Source: Delftia tsuruhatensis
GTDB lineage: Bacteria > Pseudomonadota > Gammaproteobacteria > Burkholderiales > Burkholderiaceae_C
Reading direction: 5' to 3'
NCBI RefSeq assembly: GCF_903815225.1
Contig: NZ_LR813084.1
Span: forward strand, 1-64,000
Length of the DNA stretch: 64,000 nt
Of the stretch, positions 10,942 to 18,957 are shown piece by piece. Numbering within the stretch: the first letter of the stretch is position 1; every line of letters begins with the position of its first letter. The translations under genes and the position numbers were made by a program. A model generated the notes under the pieces. It ran no database searches and had not been told where the DNA came from. It saw only the letters and a program-made list of their open reading frames with translations.

Positions 10942-12552
10942 TCAGCGCCGGAGCTGGAAGCCGGCCGCCTCGCGGTCCCAGGTCTGCGCGGTGATGCCGC
11001 GCTCGCGCAGCTTGAATTTCTGCACCTTGCCGTTCTCGGTCGAGGGCAGCGCGGCCATGAATTCCAGGTAGCGCGGGACAGCGAAATACGCCATGCGCGT
11101 CTCGCAAAAGCGCAGCAGCTCCACAGGGTCCGGCACGGCGTCCTCGCGCGGGACGATGGCGGCCATGACCTCGTCCTCGGCCAGCTCGCTGCGCACGGGG
11201 AACACCGCCGCCACGGCCACGTCCGGATGGCTCAGCAGCACCTGTTCGACCTCGTAGCTGGAGATGTTCTCGCCACGCCGGCGGATGGCGTCCTTGAGCC
11301 GGTCCAGGAAGGTGAAGAAGCCGTCGGCATCGCGCACCACGCGGTCGCCGGTGTGGAACCACAGGTTGCGCCAGGCCTGCACGGTCTGCCCGGGCATGCC
11401 GAAGTAGCCGGTGGCGAAGGCGTAGGGCTCGTCGGCGCGCAGCAGCAGCTCGCCGGGCGTGCCGGGCGGCAGCTCCTCGTCCTGCGCATCGGCCACGCGC
11501 GCCGTGAAGCCCGGCACCACGCGGCCCATGCTGCCGGGGCGCTGTTCGGCATCCCGGCCGATCACGAAGTTGGTTTCGGTGGAGCCATAGCCGTCCAGCA
11601 GCCGCAGGCCGAAGCGCGCGCCGAACTGCGCATGAAAGCGCGGCGGCACGCCGGGCGCCAGCGCCATGCGCACGCGGTGCGCGCGGTCCAGCGGCGACGG
11701 CGGCCGCGACAGCAGGATGGGCACCATGGCGCCCAGCACATAGGTCACCGTAGCCCGGTGCTGCACCAGCGCGGCCCAGAAGCCCGAGGCCGAGAAGCGC
11801 GGCTCCACCACCAGCGTGGAGCCCGTCAGCAAGGCCTGGAAGAAGGCGTTCAGGGCATTGGTGTGGAACAGCGGCAGCGTGGTCAGCAGCACCTCGCCCT
11901 CCCCCGTGCCCGACAGCTCCAGCAGCTGCGCGGTATGGCGGCCCCACCAGTAGAACTGCGCATGCGGGCAGCACACGCCCTTGGACAGGCCGGTCGTGCC
12001 CGAGGTGTAGAGGATGGCCAGCGTGTCGCCGGGCTGCACGGGTGCGGGCTCTGCGAGGGGGTCCGCCAGCGTTTCGCCCGGTACCGGAAACGGCTCGCTG
12101 CCAGGCGGCGGGGGCGCATCGATGCACCACAGGCGCTCCAGGGCCAGGCTGTCGCGGTCCTCCAGCCCTTGCAGCGCCGCCAGGCCCTCGGATTCGGCCA
12201 CGAACAGCCGCGCGCCGCTGTTGGCCAGCATGTGCCGCAGCGAGGGGCCGCGCGCGGCGGTGTTCAAGGGCACGGTGATGGCGCCTATCCAGGCGCAGCC
12301 CAGCAGGGTCTGCAGGAACTCGGGGCGGTTGCCGCACATCAGGGCTACGCGGTCGCCGGGGCCCAGGCCGGCATCCCGCAGCAGCGCGCCCATGGCGCGG
12401 GCCGTGCGCAGCGCGTCGGCATAGCGCCAGCGCGTGTCGCCGGCGACGAGCAGGGTGCGGTCGGCAAAGCGCCGGCATTGCTGCTCCAGCAGCGCGGGCA
12501 GCGTGCGCTGGGCTGGCGTGAAGCTGTCGATCCAGGGGATGGCACAGGACAT
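10942..12552 (-). CDS. AMP-forming acyl/aryl-CoA ligase
   Basis: A 536-residue adenylate-forming enzyme expected to activate a carboxylic acid to its CoA thioester with ATP. The phosphate-binding motif YTSGTTGLSKG is at 182-192; YGSTE, a GD motif (HTGDRVV) and the C-terminal catalytic lysine region (ENGKVQKFKLRE) are also present. The start at 12552 lies 8 bp after the stop of the oxygenase beta-subunit gene. The long open frame upstream of it overlaps the oxygenase gene in another frame and is not coding. In this operon it would create the CoA ester handled by the thiolase-fold and DUF35 proteins; substrate unknown. Confidence 0.92.
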   Translation of the reverse strand: MSCAIPWIDSFTPAQRTLPALLEQQCRRFADRTLLVAGDTRWRYADALRTARAMGALLRDAGLGPGDRVALMCGNRPEFLQTLLGCAWIGAITVPLNTAARGPSLRHMLANSGARLFVAESEGLAALQGLEDRDSLALERLWCIDAPPPPGSEPFPVPGETLADPLAEPAPVQPGDTLAILYTSGTTGLSKGVCCPHAQFYWWGRHTAQLLELSGTGEGEVLLTTLPLFHTNALNAFFQALLTGSTLVVEPRFSASGFWAALVQHRATVTYVLGAMVPILLSRPPSPLDRAHRVRMALAPGVPPRFHAQFGARFGLRLLDGYGSTETNFVIGRDAEQRPGSMGRVVPGFTARVADAQDEELPPGTPGELLLRADEPYAFATGYFGMPGQTVQAWRNLWFHTGDRVVRDADGFFTFLDRLKDAIRRRGENISSYEVEQVLLSHPDVAVAAVFPVRSELAEDEVMAAIVPREDAVPDPVELLRFCETRMAYFAVPRYLEFMAALPSTENGKVQKFKLRERGITAQTWDREAAGFQLRR

Positions 12553-12560
12553 GGCAGACC

Positions 12561-13064
12561 TCACATGAACAGTTGCATGTTGCCGAACGCGGCATCGCAG
12601 TTGACCAGGTCCACGCGCTTGAGCCGCATGCGCAGACGGCCCCCACCCTGGCCATCGTCCTGGCGCACCAGCTCGTGCCCGGCCCAGCCCGCATACAGCG
12701 CCTGCTCGTCCCGGCGCGTCTCGATGTAGTGGAAGGCCGTGCGGCAGTGGTAGATGCCGGCCGCGTCGTCGCGCGCCGTCACGCGCGGCGTCTGCAGCAG
12801 GTGGTGGCAGCGGCTGACGGGCTGCTGCGAGAAGGTGCGCGCGCCGCGCAGCCGCGCTATGCGCACCTGCAGCAGCAGCCGGTCCTCGTACAGCAGCGAG
12901 GCATGCAGGCGCGCATCGGTCTGGCCCGGGGCCAGCGGCATCCAGTAGTGGCCGTCGTCGGTGAACAGGGCCAGCCAGTCGTCGTAGCGCTGGGCGTCGA
13001 GCAGGGCCGCTTCGTCGAGCACGAAGTCGATGAGCTGCTGGTCGGTGGGCAGGGCCGTGTTCAT
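12561..13064 (-). CDS. Aromatic-ring-hydroxylating dioxygenase, small (beta) subunit
   Basis: A 167-residue SnoaL/NTF2-like beta subunit of a Rieske non-heme iron oxygenase. It opens with the typical segment LLDAQRYDDWLALFTDDGHYWMP, and the fold contributes structure to the alpha3-beta3 hexamer rather than catalysis. The start at 13064 overlaps the alpha-subunit stop by the ATGA arrangement, indicating coupled translation. Together with the alpha subunit and the flavin/ferredoxin reductase at 15397-16392 it forms a complete two-component oxygenase. Confidence 0.92.
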   Translation of the reverse strand: MNTALPTDQQLIDFVLDEAALLDAQRYDDWLALFTDDGHYWMPLAPGQTDARLHASLLYEDRLLLQVRIARLRGARTFSQQPVSRCHHLLQTPRVTARDDAAGIYHCRTAFHYIETRRDEQALYAGWAGHELVRQDDGQGGGRLRMRLKRVDLVNCDAAFGNMQLFM

Positions 13065-14392
13065 GCCAGGTCCTCCCGCGCCATGCCATCCGTCATGAAG
13101 CGCGCCCAGGCACGCATCTGGCTGCGCATCTGCCATTCGCTGGTGCCGTTGGTCACGGCCTCTTCCTGCGCTTTCTCGGCGGGATCGAACAGGCGGCCCA
13201 GGTTCACCCATTGCGAGCCGCGCGAGGCCAGGCCCTGCTGGGCACGCTCGTACATTTCCAGGTCGTCGTGGCCCACCACCGAGGTGGGCGCGTTGACGAG
13301 GCGGTTGTACATCAGCGTGCGCTCCAGCAGCAGGTCGGGTGCGCCGGCCAGGCGGAAGGTCCAGCTCTCCACCAGCGTCCTGTCGGCCGCCAGCGGCTTG
13401 AACAGGCGCAGCGTCTGTATCGGCCCCTTGACCATGAGGTTGGGAAAGTAGACGGTGTTGTGCCGCACCTCGCCGAGGATGGCGCGCGCACGCGCTTCGC
13501 CGTAGGCCGCCACCATGCTGTCCCAGTAGCCGGGCGCGGGCGAATAGGCCGCGTGGATGGAGTCGCTGACGCCCGTGTGGCCATGGCCGTTGGGCCAGAC
13601 GCGGATGCCCATGTTCTCGAAGAACTCGTAGGGGTTCACGAAGGGCGCGAACAGCTCCACCGCCATGGGTTGGGGCGTGCCCTCGGGGGCGCTTTCCCAG
13701 ACCTTCACGGCCGTGCCGGCCGAGGACTCATGCGCCACCATGGGGTGGCAGGTGTCGGTCTGGTTGTCCACCAGCATCTTCCAGTTGCAGCGGTGCAGGT
13801 AGCGCATGACGCCGCCGGCCACCTCCAGCCGGCCCTCGGGCGAGCGATCGACCATGTTGTCCAGCGTGGACAGCGCGGGGCCGAAGAACTGCGCAAAGCC
13901 CATGCCTTCGGGGCGCAGGCGGCAGAAGACGAAGTCGCGGTAGACCTCGACGGCCCCCACGGCCACCATGCCCTGGCTGGCCTCGCAGGCCTCGAAGCCG
14001 GTGTGGTCGTAGCCCTTCTTCAAAGGGATGGACAGCAGCCGGCCATCGGTGCGGTAGGTCCAGGCGTGGTAGGGGCAGCGGAAGAACTTGCCCGTGTGGC
14101 CGCAGCCTTCGGGCGCGATCTGCACGCCCTTGTGCGCGCAGCGGTTGTACAGCACCCGGATGCTGGCGTCGGTGTGGCGCACCATGACCACGGGCTGGTC
14201 GCCCACGGTGGTGGCATAGAAGTCGCCGGGACGGGGAATCTGGCTGGCGTGGCCCACGTAGATCCAGGTGCTGGCGAACAGCTGCTCCATCTCCAGGGCG
14301 AAGATTTCTTCGCTGGTGTAGCAGTCCCTGTGCACCTCGGTATCGCGCACCAGGGCGGCCACGGCCCCGGGGTTGTCGTGGTAGCGAGTCAT
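13061..14392 (-). CDS. Aromatic-ring-hydroxylating dioxygenase, large (alpha) Rieske subunit
   Basis: A 443-residue catalytic subunit. The N-terminal Rieske [2Fe-2S] site is Cys85-x-His87 and Cys106-x2-His109. The C-terminal mononuclear iron site is the D-x2-H-x4-H motif with Asp213, His216 and His221. Such enzymes dihydroxylate or monohydroxylate aromatic acids using O2 and electrons from a reductase. The translation-coupled beta subunit follows, a Bug receptor gene lies 4 bp upstream and the reductase is two genes upstream. A link to indole-3-acetate- or anthranilate-type substrates is suggested by the IorAB and cyclase neighbours, not by any residue I can read. Confidence 0.95.
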   Translation of the reverse strand: MTRYHDNPGAVAALVRDTEVHRDCYTSEEIFALEMEQLFASTWIYVGHASQIPRPGDFYATTVGDQPVVMVRHTDASIRVLYNRCAHKGVQIAPEGCGHTGKFFRCPYHAWTYRTDGRLLSIPLKKGYDHTGFEACEASQGMVAVGAVEVYRDFVFCRLRPEGMGFAQFFGPALSTLDNMVDRSPEGRLEVAGGVMRYLHRCNWKMLVDNQTDTCHPMVAHESSAGTAVKVWESAPEGTPQPMAVELFAPFVNPYEFFENMGIRVWPNGHGHTGVSDSIHAAYSPAPGYWDSMVAAYGEARARAILGEVRHNTVYFPNLMVKGPIQTLRLFKPLAADRTLVESWTFRLAGAPDLLLERTLMYNRLVNAPTSVVGHDDLEMYERAQQGLASRGSQWVNLGRLFDPAEKAQEEAVTNGTSEWQMRSQMRAWARFMTDGMAREDLA

Positions 14393-14396
14393 GGCG

Positions 14397-15365
14397 TCAG
14401 TCCAGGCGGATGTGGGCGTTGCGGATCACGCGGCCCCAGCGCTCGCGCTCCTGGGCGGCGTAGCGCGTGGCCTCGGCGGGCGTGGTGGGCAGGGGCTCGA
14501 TGCCCAGCGTCTGCATGCGGGCCTTCACGTCGGCGGAGTTCAGCGCCAGGTTCAGCGCCTTGTTCAAGGCCTGCACCGTGGCCGGTTTCGTGGCCGCCGG
14601 CACGACCAGGGCCTGCCAGGCATAGGCCTCGAAACCGGGCAGGCCCTGCTCGGCCAGGGTCGCCAGCTCGGGCATGGACGACACGCGCTGCGGGCTGGCG
14701 ACGCCGATGGCGCGCACCTTGCCCGCGCCGATGAAGGGGCCGCCGCTGGAGGTATCGACAAACATGAAGGGCAGCTGGCCGCCAGCCACATCGGCCAGGG
14801 CCGGCGCGGCGCCGCGATAAGGCACATGGGTCAGTTGCAGGCCCGACTGGCTGCGGAACAGCTCCACCGCCAGGTGGTGCGGACTGCCCAGGCCCGGGCT
14901 GCCGTAGCTGGTGCCCTCGGGCGCCTGGCGGGCCCAGGCCAGGAACTCCGCCAGGTTCCTGGCCGGCACCTGGGGTCCCACCACCAGCACCAGTGGAAAG
15001 CGCGCGATCATGCCGGCCAGGGCGAAGTCCCGTTCGGCGCTGTAGCCCAGCTTGCCGTAGAGAAAGGGATTGGCCGCCAGCACGGCCGAATCCACGGTGG
15101 AGACGGTGTGCTCCGGGCTGCGCGTGCGGGCCACGTACTCGGCGGCGATGTTGGCGCCCGCGCCCGGCTTGTTCACCACGATGAAGGACTGCTGCATGCT
15201 CTTGCCCATGGCATCGGCCAGCATGCGCGCCACCACGTCGGAGCCGCCGCCGGGCGCATAGCCCACCACCCATTCGACGGGCTTGCCATCGTTGGCCAGA
15301 GCGACCAGCGAGACCAGTGGAAACAGGGCCAGCGCAGCCAGCCGCCTCAAGGTTCTGAGCATCAT
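14397..15365 (-). CDS. Bug-family (TctC-like) periplasmic solute receptor 2
   Basis: A 322-residue receptor with a signal peptide (MMLRTLRRLAALALFPLVSLVALA) and the family core VEWVVGYAPGGGSDVVARMLAD. The first of two consecutive ATG codons (15365) is preceded by GAGGAGACCCCG, a good ribosome binding site; the upstream extension of the frame crosses into the reductase gene. It lies between the reductase and the Rieske alpha subunit in the same operon, which suggests the ligand is the oxygenase substrate or a close relative. No dedicated membrane permease is encoded nearby. Confidence 0.92.
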   Translation of the reverse strand: MMLRTLRRLAALALFPLVSLVALANDGKPVEWVVGYAPGGGSDVVARMLADAMGKSMQQSFIVVNKPGAGANIAAEYVARTRSPEHTVSTVDSAVLAANPFLYGKLGYSAERDFALAGMIARFPLVLVVGPQVPARNLAEFLAWARQAPEGTSYGSPGLGSPHHLAVELFRSQSGLQLTHVPYRGAAPALADVAGGQLPFMFVDTSSGGPFIGAGKVRAIGVASPQRVSSMPELATLAEQGLPGFEAYAWQALVVPAATKPATVQALNKALNLALNSADVKARMQTLGIEPLPTTPAEATRYAAQERERWGRVIRNAHIRLD

Positions 15366-15396
15366 CGGGGTCTCCTCGCGTGGGGTGGGTGGGGCC

Positions 15397-16392
15397 TCAG
15401 AGATCCAGCACCAGGCGCGGCCCCCTGGCACGCGAGATGCAGATCTGGATCACGTTGCCTGCGGCCTTTTCGCTGGCGCCGAGCACATGGTCGCGGTGGT
15501 CTATCTCGCCTTCGAGCACGGGCACGGCACAGACCCCGCACTCGCCGCGCCGGCAGTCGAACAGCGGATCGCAGCCCTGTTCGATCAGGCAGTCGAGGAT
15601 GCTCTGGTCCGCCGCCACGGTGCAGCGCCGACCGCTGTGCGCCAGCACCAGCTCGAAGGCCTGGTCGCCGGCCTGCGGCTGCGCGGCCGTGAACAGCTCG
15701 AACCGCACGCGCTCCATGGGCCAGGCACGGGCGCGGGCGCCCGCCAGCACGGCATCGAGCAGGGGCCGGGGGCCGCAGACGTACAGGCGGTCCTCGGGCG
15801 CGCAGCGGTCCAGCAGGGCGTCCACGTCCAGCGGCGCGCCCTGCTCGTCGTCGGCGTGCACGCGCAGCGCATCGCCGAGCAGGGCCTGCAATTCGGTCAG
15901 CAAGGCCATCTGCGCGCGGCTGCGGCCCGCGTAGGCCATGCGCACCGGCCGCCCCAGGGCGCGGCAGCGCGCCGCCATGCTGGCCAGCGGCGTGACGCCG
16001 ATGCCGCCAGCCACCAGCACCGCGCAGCCCGCGTGATCGGCCAGGGGGAAGTCGTTGCGCGGCGGCGCGACGGTGATCTCGTCGCCCTCCTGCAAGCCAT
16101 GCATGAAGCGCGAGCCGCCACGGCCTTCGGCCTCCAGGCGCACGGCGATGCGGTATGCGGCCGGCGCGGCATGGGCACCGCGTTCCAGATCGATCAGCGA
16201 GTATTCGCGCCAATCGTGCGGGTCGCCGGTCGGGCCGACCCGCACACGCAGGTGCGATCCGGCGTCGAAACCGGGCAGCGGCCCGCCATCGGCCGCGCGC
16301 AGCACCAGCATGCGGACCAGCGGGTTGAGCGGCAGGGCCTGCGCGACGCGCAGCGTCAGCGTGGGGGGATTTGGGAGAGGGGGGAGCGTCAT
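15397..16392 (-). CDS. Oxygenase reductase: flavin/NAD domain plus plant-type [2Fe-2S] ferredoxin domain
   Basis: A 331-residue phthalate dioxygenase reductase-type protein. An N-terminal flavin domain with REYSL (62-66) leads into an NAD-binding domain (VLVAGGIGVTPL 126-137, YVCGPRPLLDAV 204-215). The C-terminal ferredoxin domain carries Cys280-x4-Cys285-x2-Cys288 and Cys318. It would pass electrons from NADH through FMN to the Rieske centre of the oxygenase encoded downstream. A Bug receptor gene separates it from the alpha subunit, and the whole set reads on the minus strand as one operon. Confidence 0.93.
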   Translation of the reverse strand: MTLPPLPNPPTLTLRVAQALPLNPLVRMLVLRAADGGPLPGFDAGSHLRVRVGPTGDPHDWREYSLIDLERGAHAAPAAYRIAVRLEAEGRGGSRFMHGLQEGDEITVAPPRNDFPLADHAGCAVLVAGGIGVTPLASMAARCRALGRPVRMAYAGRSRAQMALLTELQALLGDALRVHADDEQGAPLDVDALLDRCAPEDRLYVCGPRPLLDAVLAGARARAWPMERVRFELFTAAQPQAGDQAFELVLAHSGRRCTVAADQSILDCLIEQGCDPLFDCRRGECGVCAVPVLEGEIDHRDHVLGASEKAAGNVIQICISRARGPRLVLDL

Positions 16393-16403
16393 GGCGTGTT
16401 CCC

Positions 16404-17402
16404 TCAGTCCGCCTTGATGTTCGCGGCCTTCACCACGGCGGCAAAGCGCAGCGTCTCGGCCTGCACGGTGGCCTTGAAGGCCGCCGGGGTGACCGGCAGG
16501 GGCTCGGCGCCCAGCTCGGCGAACCGCGCCTTGATGGACGGCTGTGCGAGCAGCCTGTTGATCTCGCCGTTGAGCCGCTCCACCACCGGGGGCGGCGTGC
16601 CGGCGGGGCCGTAGACGCCGAACAAGGTATCGACGGCCACATCGCCCAGGCCCTGCTCGGCAAAGGCCGGCGTGTCAGGCGCCTCGGGCACGCGCGCCGC
16701 ACTGGCGACCGCCAGCAGCCTGAGCTTGCCGCCGCGCACCCAGGTCAGTGCCGTGCCGGGCACGAAGGCATAGTCGATCTGGCCGGACAGCACGGCCTGC
16801 AGCGCCGGCTGCGCGCCCCGGTAGGGGACATGGGTGGCCGCGACGCCGGCGGCCTGCCTGAGCATTTCCCCGGCCAGGTGCGGCGTGCTGCCCGTGCCCG
16901 GGGAGCCATAGCTCATGCCCGGATGGCTGCGCGCATGGTGGATGAAGGCACTGAGGTCGCCGGACGGCAGGTCGGGCCGCGCGACCAGGAACAGGCGGGT
17001 GTTGGCCAGCAGCGCCACATGCACCAGATCCTTGGCCGGATCGAAGGGCATGCGCGAGAACATGGAGGGATTGACCGACTCGACACTGGAGGCCGCGACC
17101 AGAAAGCTGTGGCCGTCTCCACTCCTGGCCACGAGGTCGCCGGCCACGTTGCCCGAGGCGCCGCTGCGGTTGTCGATCAGCACGGGCTGGCCCAGGGCCT
17201 CGGCCAGCTGCGGCTGCAGCAGCCGCACCATCACGTCGGCCAGGCCGCCCGGCGCGAACGAGACGACCAGGCGCACCGGCTTGGTCGGCCAGGCATGCGC
17301 CGTGGTCAGTCCGCCGGCCGTGCACAGCAGCAGGGCCAGCAAAGGTGCGGCCATGCGGGCCCTTGCCCATCGACGGTGACGGCCCAGAGTGTTGGTTGTC
17401 AT
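16404..17402 (-). CDS. Bug-family (TctC-like) periplasmic solute receptor 3
   Basis: A 332-residue receptor with an arginine-rich N-terminus followed by a hydrophobic signal segment ending in TTAHA, then WPTKPVRLVVSFAPGGLADV, the Bug core. The start at 17402 is preceded by GAGGAGGCCGCTTC, a strong ribosome binding site; the very long open frame around it is not coding further upstream. It is the first of three receptors in transcription order and follows iorB by 35 bp. Retaining three paralogous receptors in one operon suggests related ligands or a sensory role for one of them. Confidence 0.92.
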   Translation of the reverse strand: MTTNTLGRHRRWARARMAAPLLALLLCTAGGLTTAHAWPTKPVRLVVSFAPGGLADVMVRLLQPQLAEALGQPVLIDNRSGASGNVAGDLVARSGDGHSFLVAASSVESVNPSMFSRMPFDPAKDLVHVALLANTRLFLVARPDLPSGDLSAFIHHARSHPGMSYGSPGTGSTPHLAGEMLRQAAGVAATHVPYRGAQPALQAVLSGQIDYAFVPGTALTWVRGGKLRLLAVASAARVPEAPDTPAFAEQGLGDVAVDTLFGVYGPAGTPPPVVERLNGEINRLLAQPSIKARFAELGAEPLPVTPAAFKATVQAETLRFAAVVKAANIKAD

Positions 17403-17437
17403 GAAGCGGCCTCCTCGATGGACATGCGTGGGTGGAA

Positions 17438-18949
17438 TCAGGCCAGCGCCTGCTCTTGCAGCGCGGCCCGCAGCGCGTGGCCATGCTCGTCGGCCAGCGC
17501 CGCCTCGCGCAGCGCACGCAACGTGGCGGGGGCCAGCCGGGGACCGGTGCTCTGCACGGCCCGCATCAGCAGTTCGTAGTTCGCCAGGCCTCGGGCATGG
17601 GTGTCGCCATAGCCCTTGACCAGGCGCTGGCACAGGGCGACCTCGACCGCCAGCGCCGGGTTGAACGCGGCCGTGGCGGCGATCTGCGCCAGCCATTGCT
17701 CGATGCGCGCGTTCTCGTGCTGGTAGCGCAGCGAGCCGCGCCGCAGGCCGCGCAGCCGCGCCAGGCCCCACAGCAGCAGAAAGCCGCGCAGCGAACTGGT
17801 GGACACCGTGCGCCCCTGCCGCGTCAAGCGCGCCACCAGGCGATGCACCGCGTGCGGGCGGGCCAGCCAGCGGCCCAGGCCGGCCGGCAGGGTGTCGCAG
17901 ATCTCCTCGATGCGCGGGTGCATGAACTCCTGGATGGCGATCTGCTGGCCGGACTGCAGCCGCACCTCGGCCTGGACCCGCGCGAAGCGGCTGGCGCGCG
18001 TCTTGAGGTCGGCCACGCGCACCGTGTCCTCGTAGGCCATCCACAGCGCCAGGTGGCGCGCGGTATCGCGCAGCAGGGCGCCCGTGCCATCGTCCGGCAG
18101 GGCCTGCACGGCAGCCAGCCGGTCCAGGTAGAGCGCGGCATAGGCCGGGTCCTGGTAGTCGATCAGCCGGCGCAGGCCTTCGGTGATCAGGGCCTGCGCA
18201 GGGCCGGGAAAGCCGGCCACGCGCGCCACCAGCGCGGCCACGGCGGGATCGGCCGGGGTGCGTGCGGCAGGTGCCGCAGGCGCCGCAGCCGCATCGGCCT
18301 GCTGCACAGGCTCCGACGCCCGCGACGCCTGTGCATGGGCGATGCCGAAGGCCTTGAGGCTGGACGCCACGCCCACGCCGCCACGTTCGATGGTGGCCTC
18401 GAACTGGGCCCGGCTCCAGGGCAGGGCGCCGGTGGCGGCCAAGGCGCCGAACAGCGCCGCGCTGACCACGCTGGACGCCTGCTCGGCCACCCGGGCCATG
18501 TCCAAGCCCACGAAGCGCCGCGCCGCCCGGTCCGCATGGGCCAGCAGCTCGGCGCTGTCCACGCGGCCATCGCCCATGGCGGTCTTCTCGGCGATGGAAT
18601 AGACGCGGTGGGTGGAGGCCACCAGGGTGGTGCGGTCGGGCGTGACCAGGCCGCGCTGCACGGCCCGGCCGGCCTCCATGAGTTCGGAGGCCAGCACCAC
18701 GTCCACGTCGCCGGGCAGGGGCATCAGCGCCAGCACGGGCTGGCCGCCCGCCTGGCGTGCCTGTTCGCCGTCGAACAGCTCGACGTAGTAGAGCGTGGCG
18801 CCGGTGCGCTGCGCCACGCCGGGCACCGAGGTGCTCTGGGCGATGAAGCCGTGGTGCTCGGCGAGGTCGACGATCCAGTCGGCCAGCACGCCGCCGCCCT
18901 CGCCGCCCATGGCGAGGATGGCGATCTTGATCGGTTGGCTGTGGGGCAT
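17438..18949 (-). CDS. Indolepyruvate oxidoreductase beta subunit with C-terminal DUF6537 region
   Basis: A 503-residue protein. The first about 190 residues are the gamma domain of 2-oxoacid:acceptor oxidoreductases (IAILAMGGEGGGVLADWIVD and STSVPGVAQRTGATLYYVELF). After an Ala/Pro-rich linker comes the DUF6537-type region (LIDYQDPAYAALYLDRL, RVADLKTRASRFARV) that occurs at the C-terminus of fused aerobic indolepyruvate oxidoreductases. It pairs with the TPP-containing alpha subunit encoded 8 bp upstream. Together they would decarboxylate an aryl 2-oxoacid oxidatively to an acyl-CoA. Start chosen at 18949; the upstream extension overlaps iorA. Confidence 0.9.
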   Translation of the reverse strand: MPHSQPIKIAILAMGGEGGGVLADWIVDLAEHHGFIAQSTSVPGVAQRTGATLYYVELFDGEQARQAGGQPVLALMPLPGDVDVVLASELMEAGRAVQRGLVTPDRTTLVASTHRVYSIAEKTAMGDGRVDSAELLAHADRAARRFVGLDMARVAEQASSVVSAALFGALAATGALPWSRAQFEATIERGGVGVASSLKAFGIAHAQASRASEPVQQADAAAAPAAPAARTPADPAVAALVARVAGFPGPAQALITEGLRRLIDYQDPAYAALYLDRLAAVQALPDDGTGALLRDTARHLALWMAYEDTVRVADLKTRASRFARVQAEVRLQSGQQIAIQEFMHPRIEEICDTLPAGLGRWLARPHAVHRLVARLTRQGRTVSTSSLRGFLLLWGLARLRGLRRGSLRYQHENARIEQWLAQIAATAAFNPALAVEVALCQRLVKGYGDTHARGLANYELLMRAVQSTGPRLAPATLRALREAALADEHGHALRAALQEQALA

Positions 18950-18957
18950 GGCGAGCC

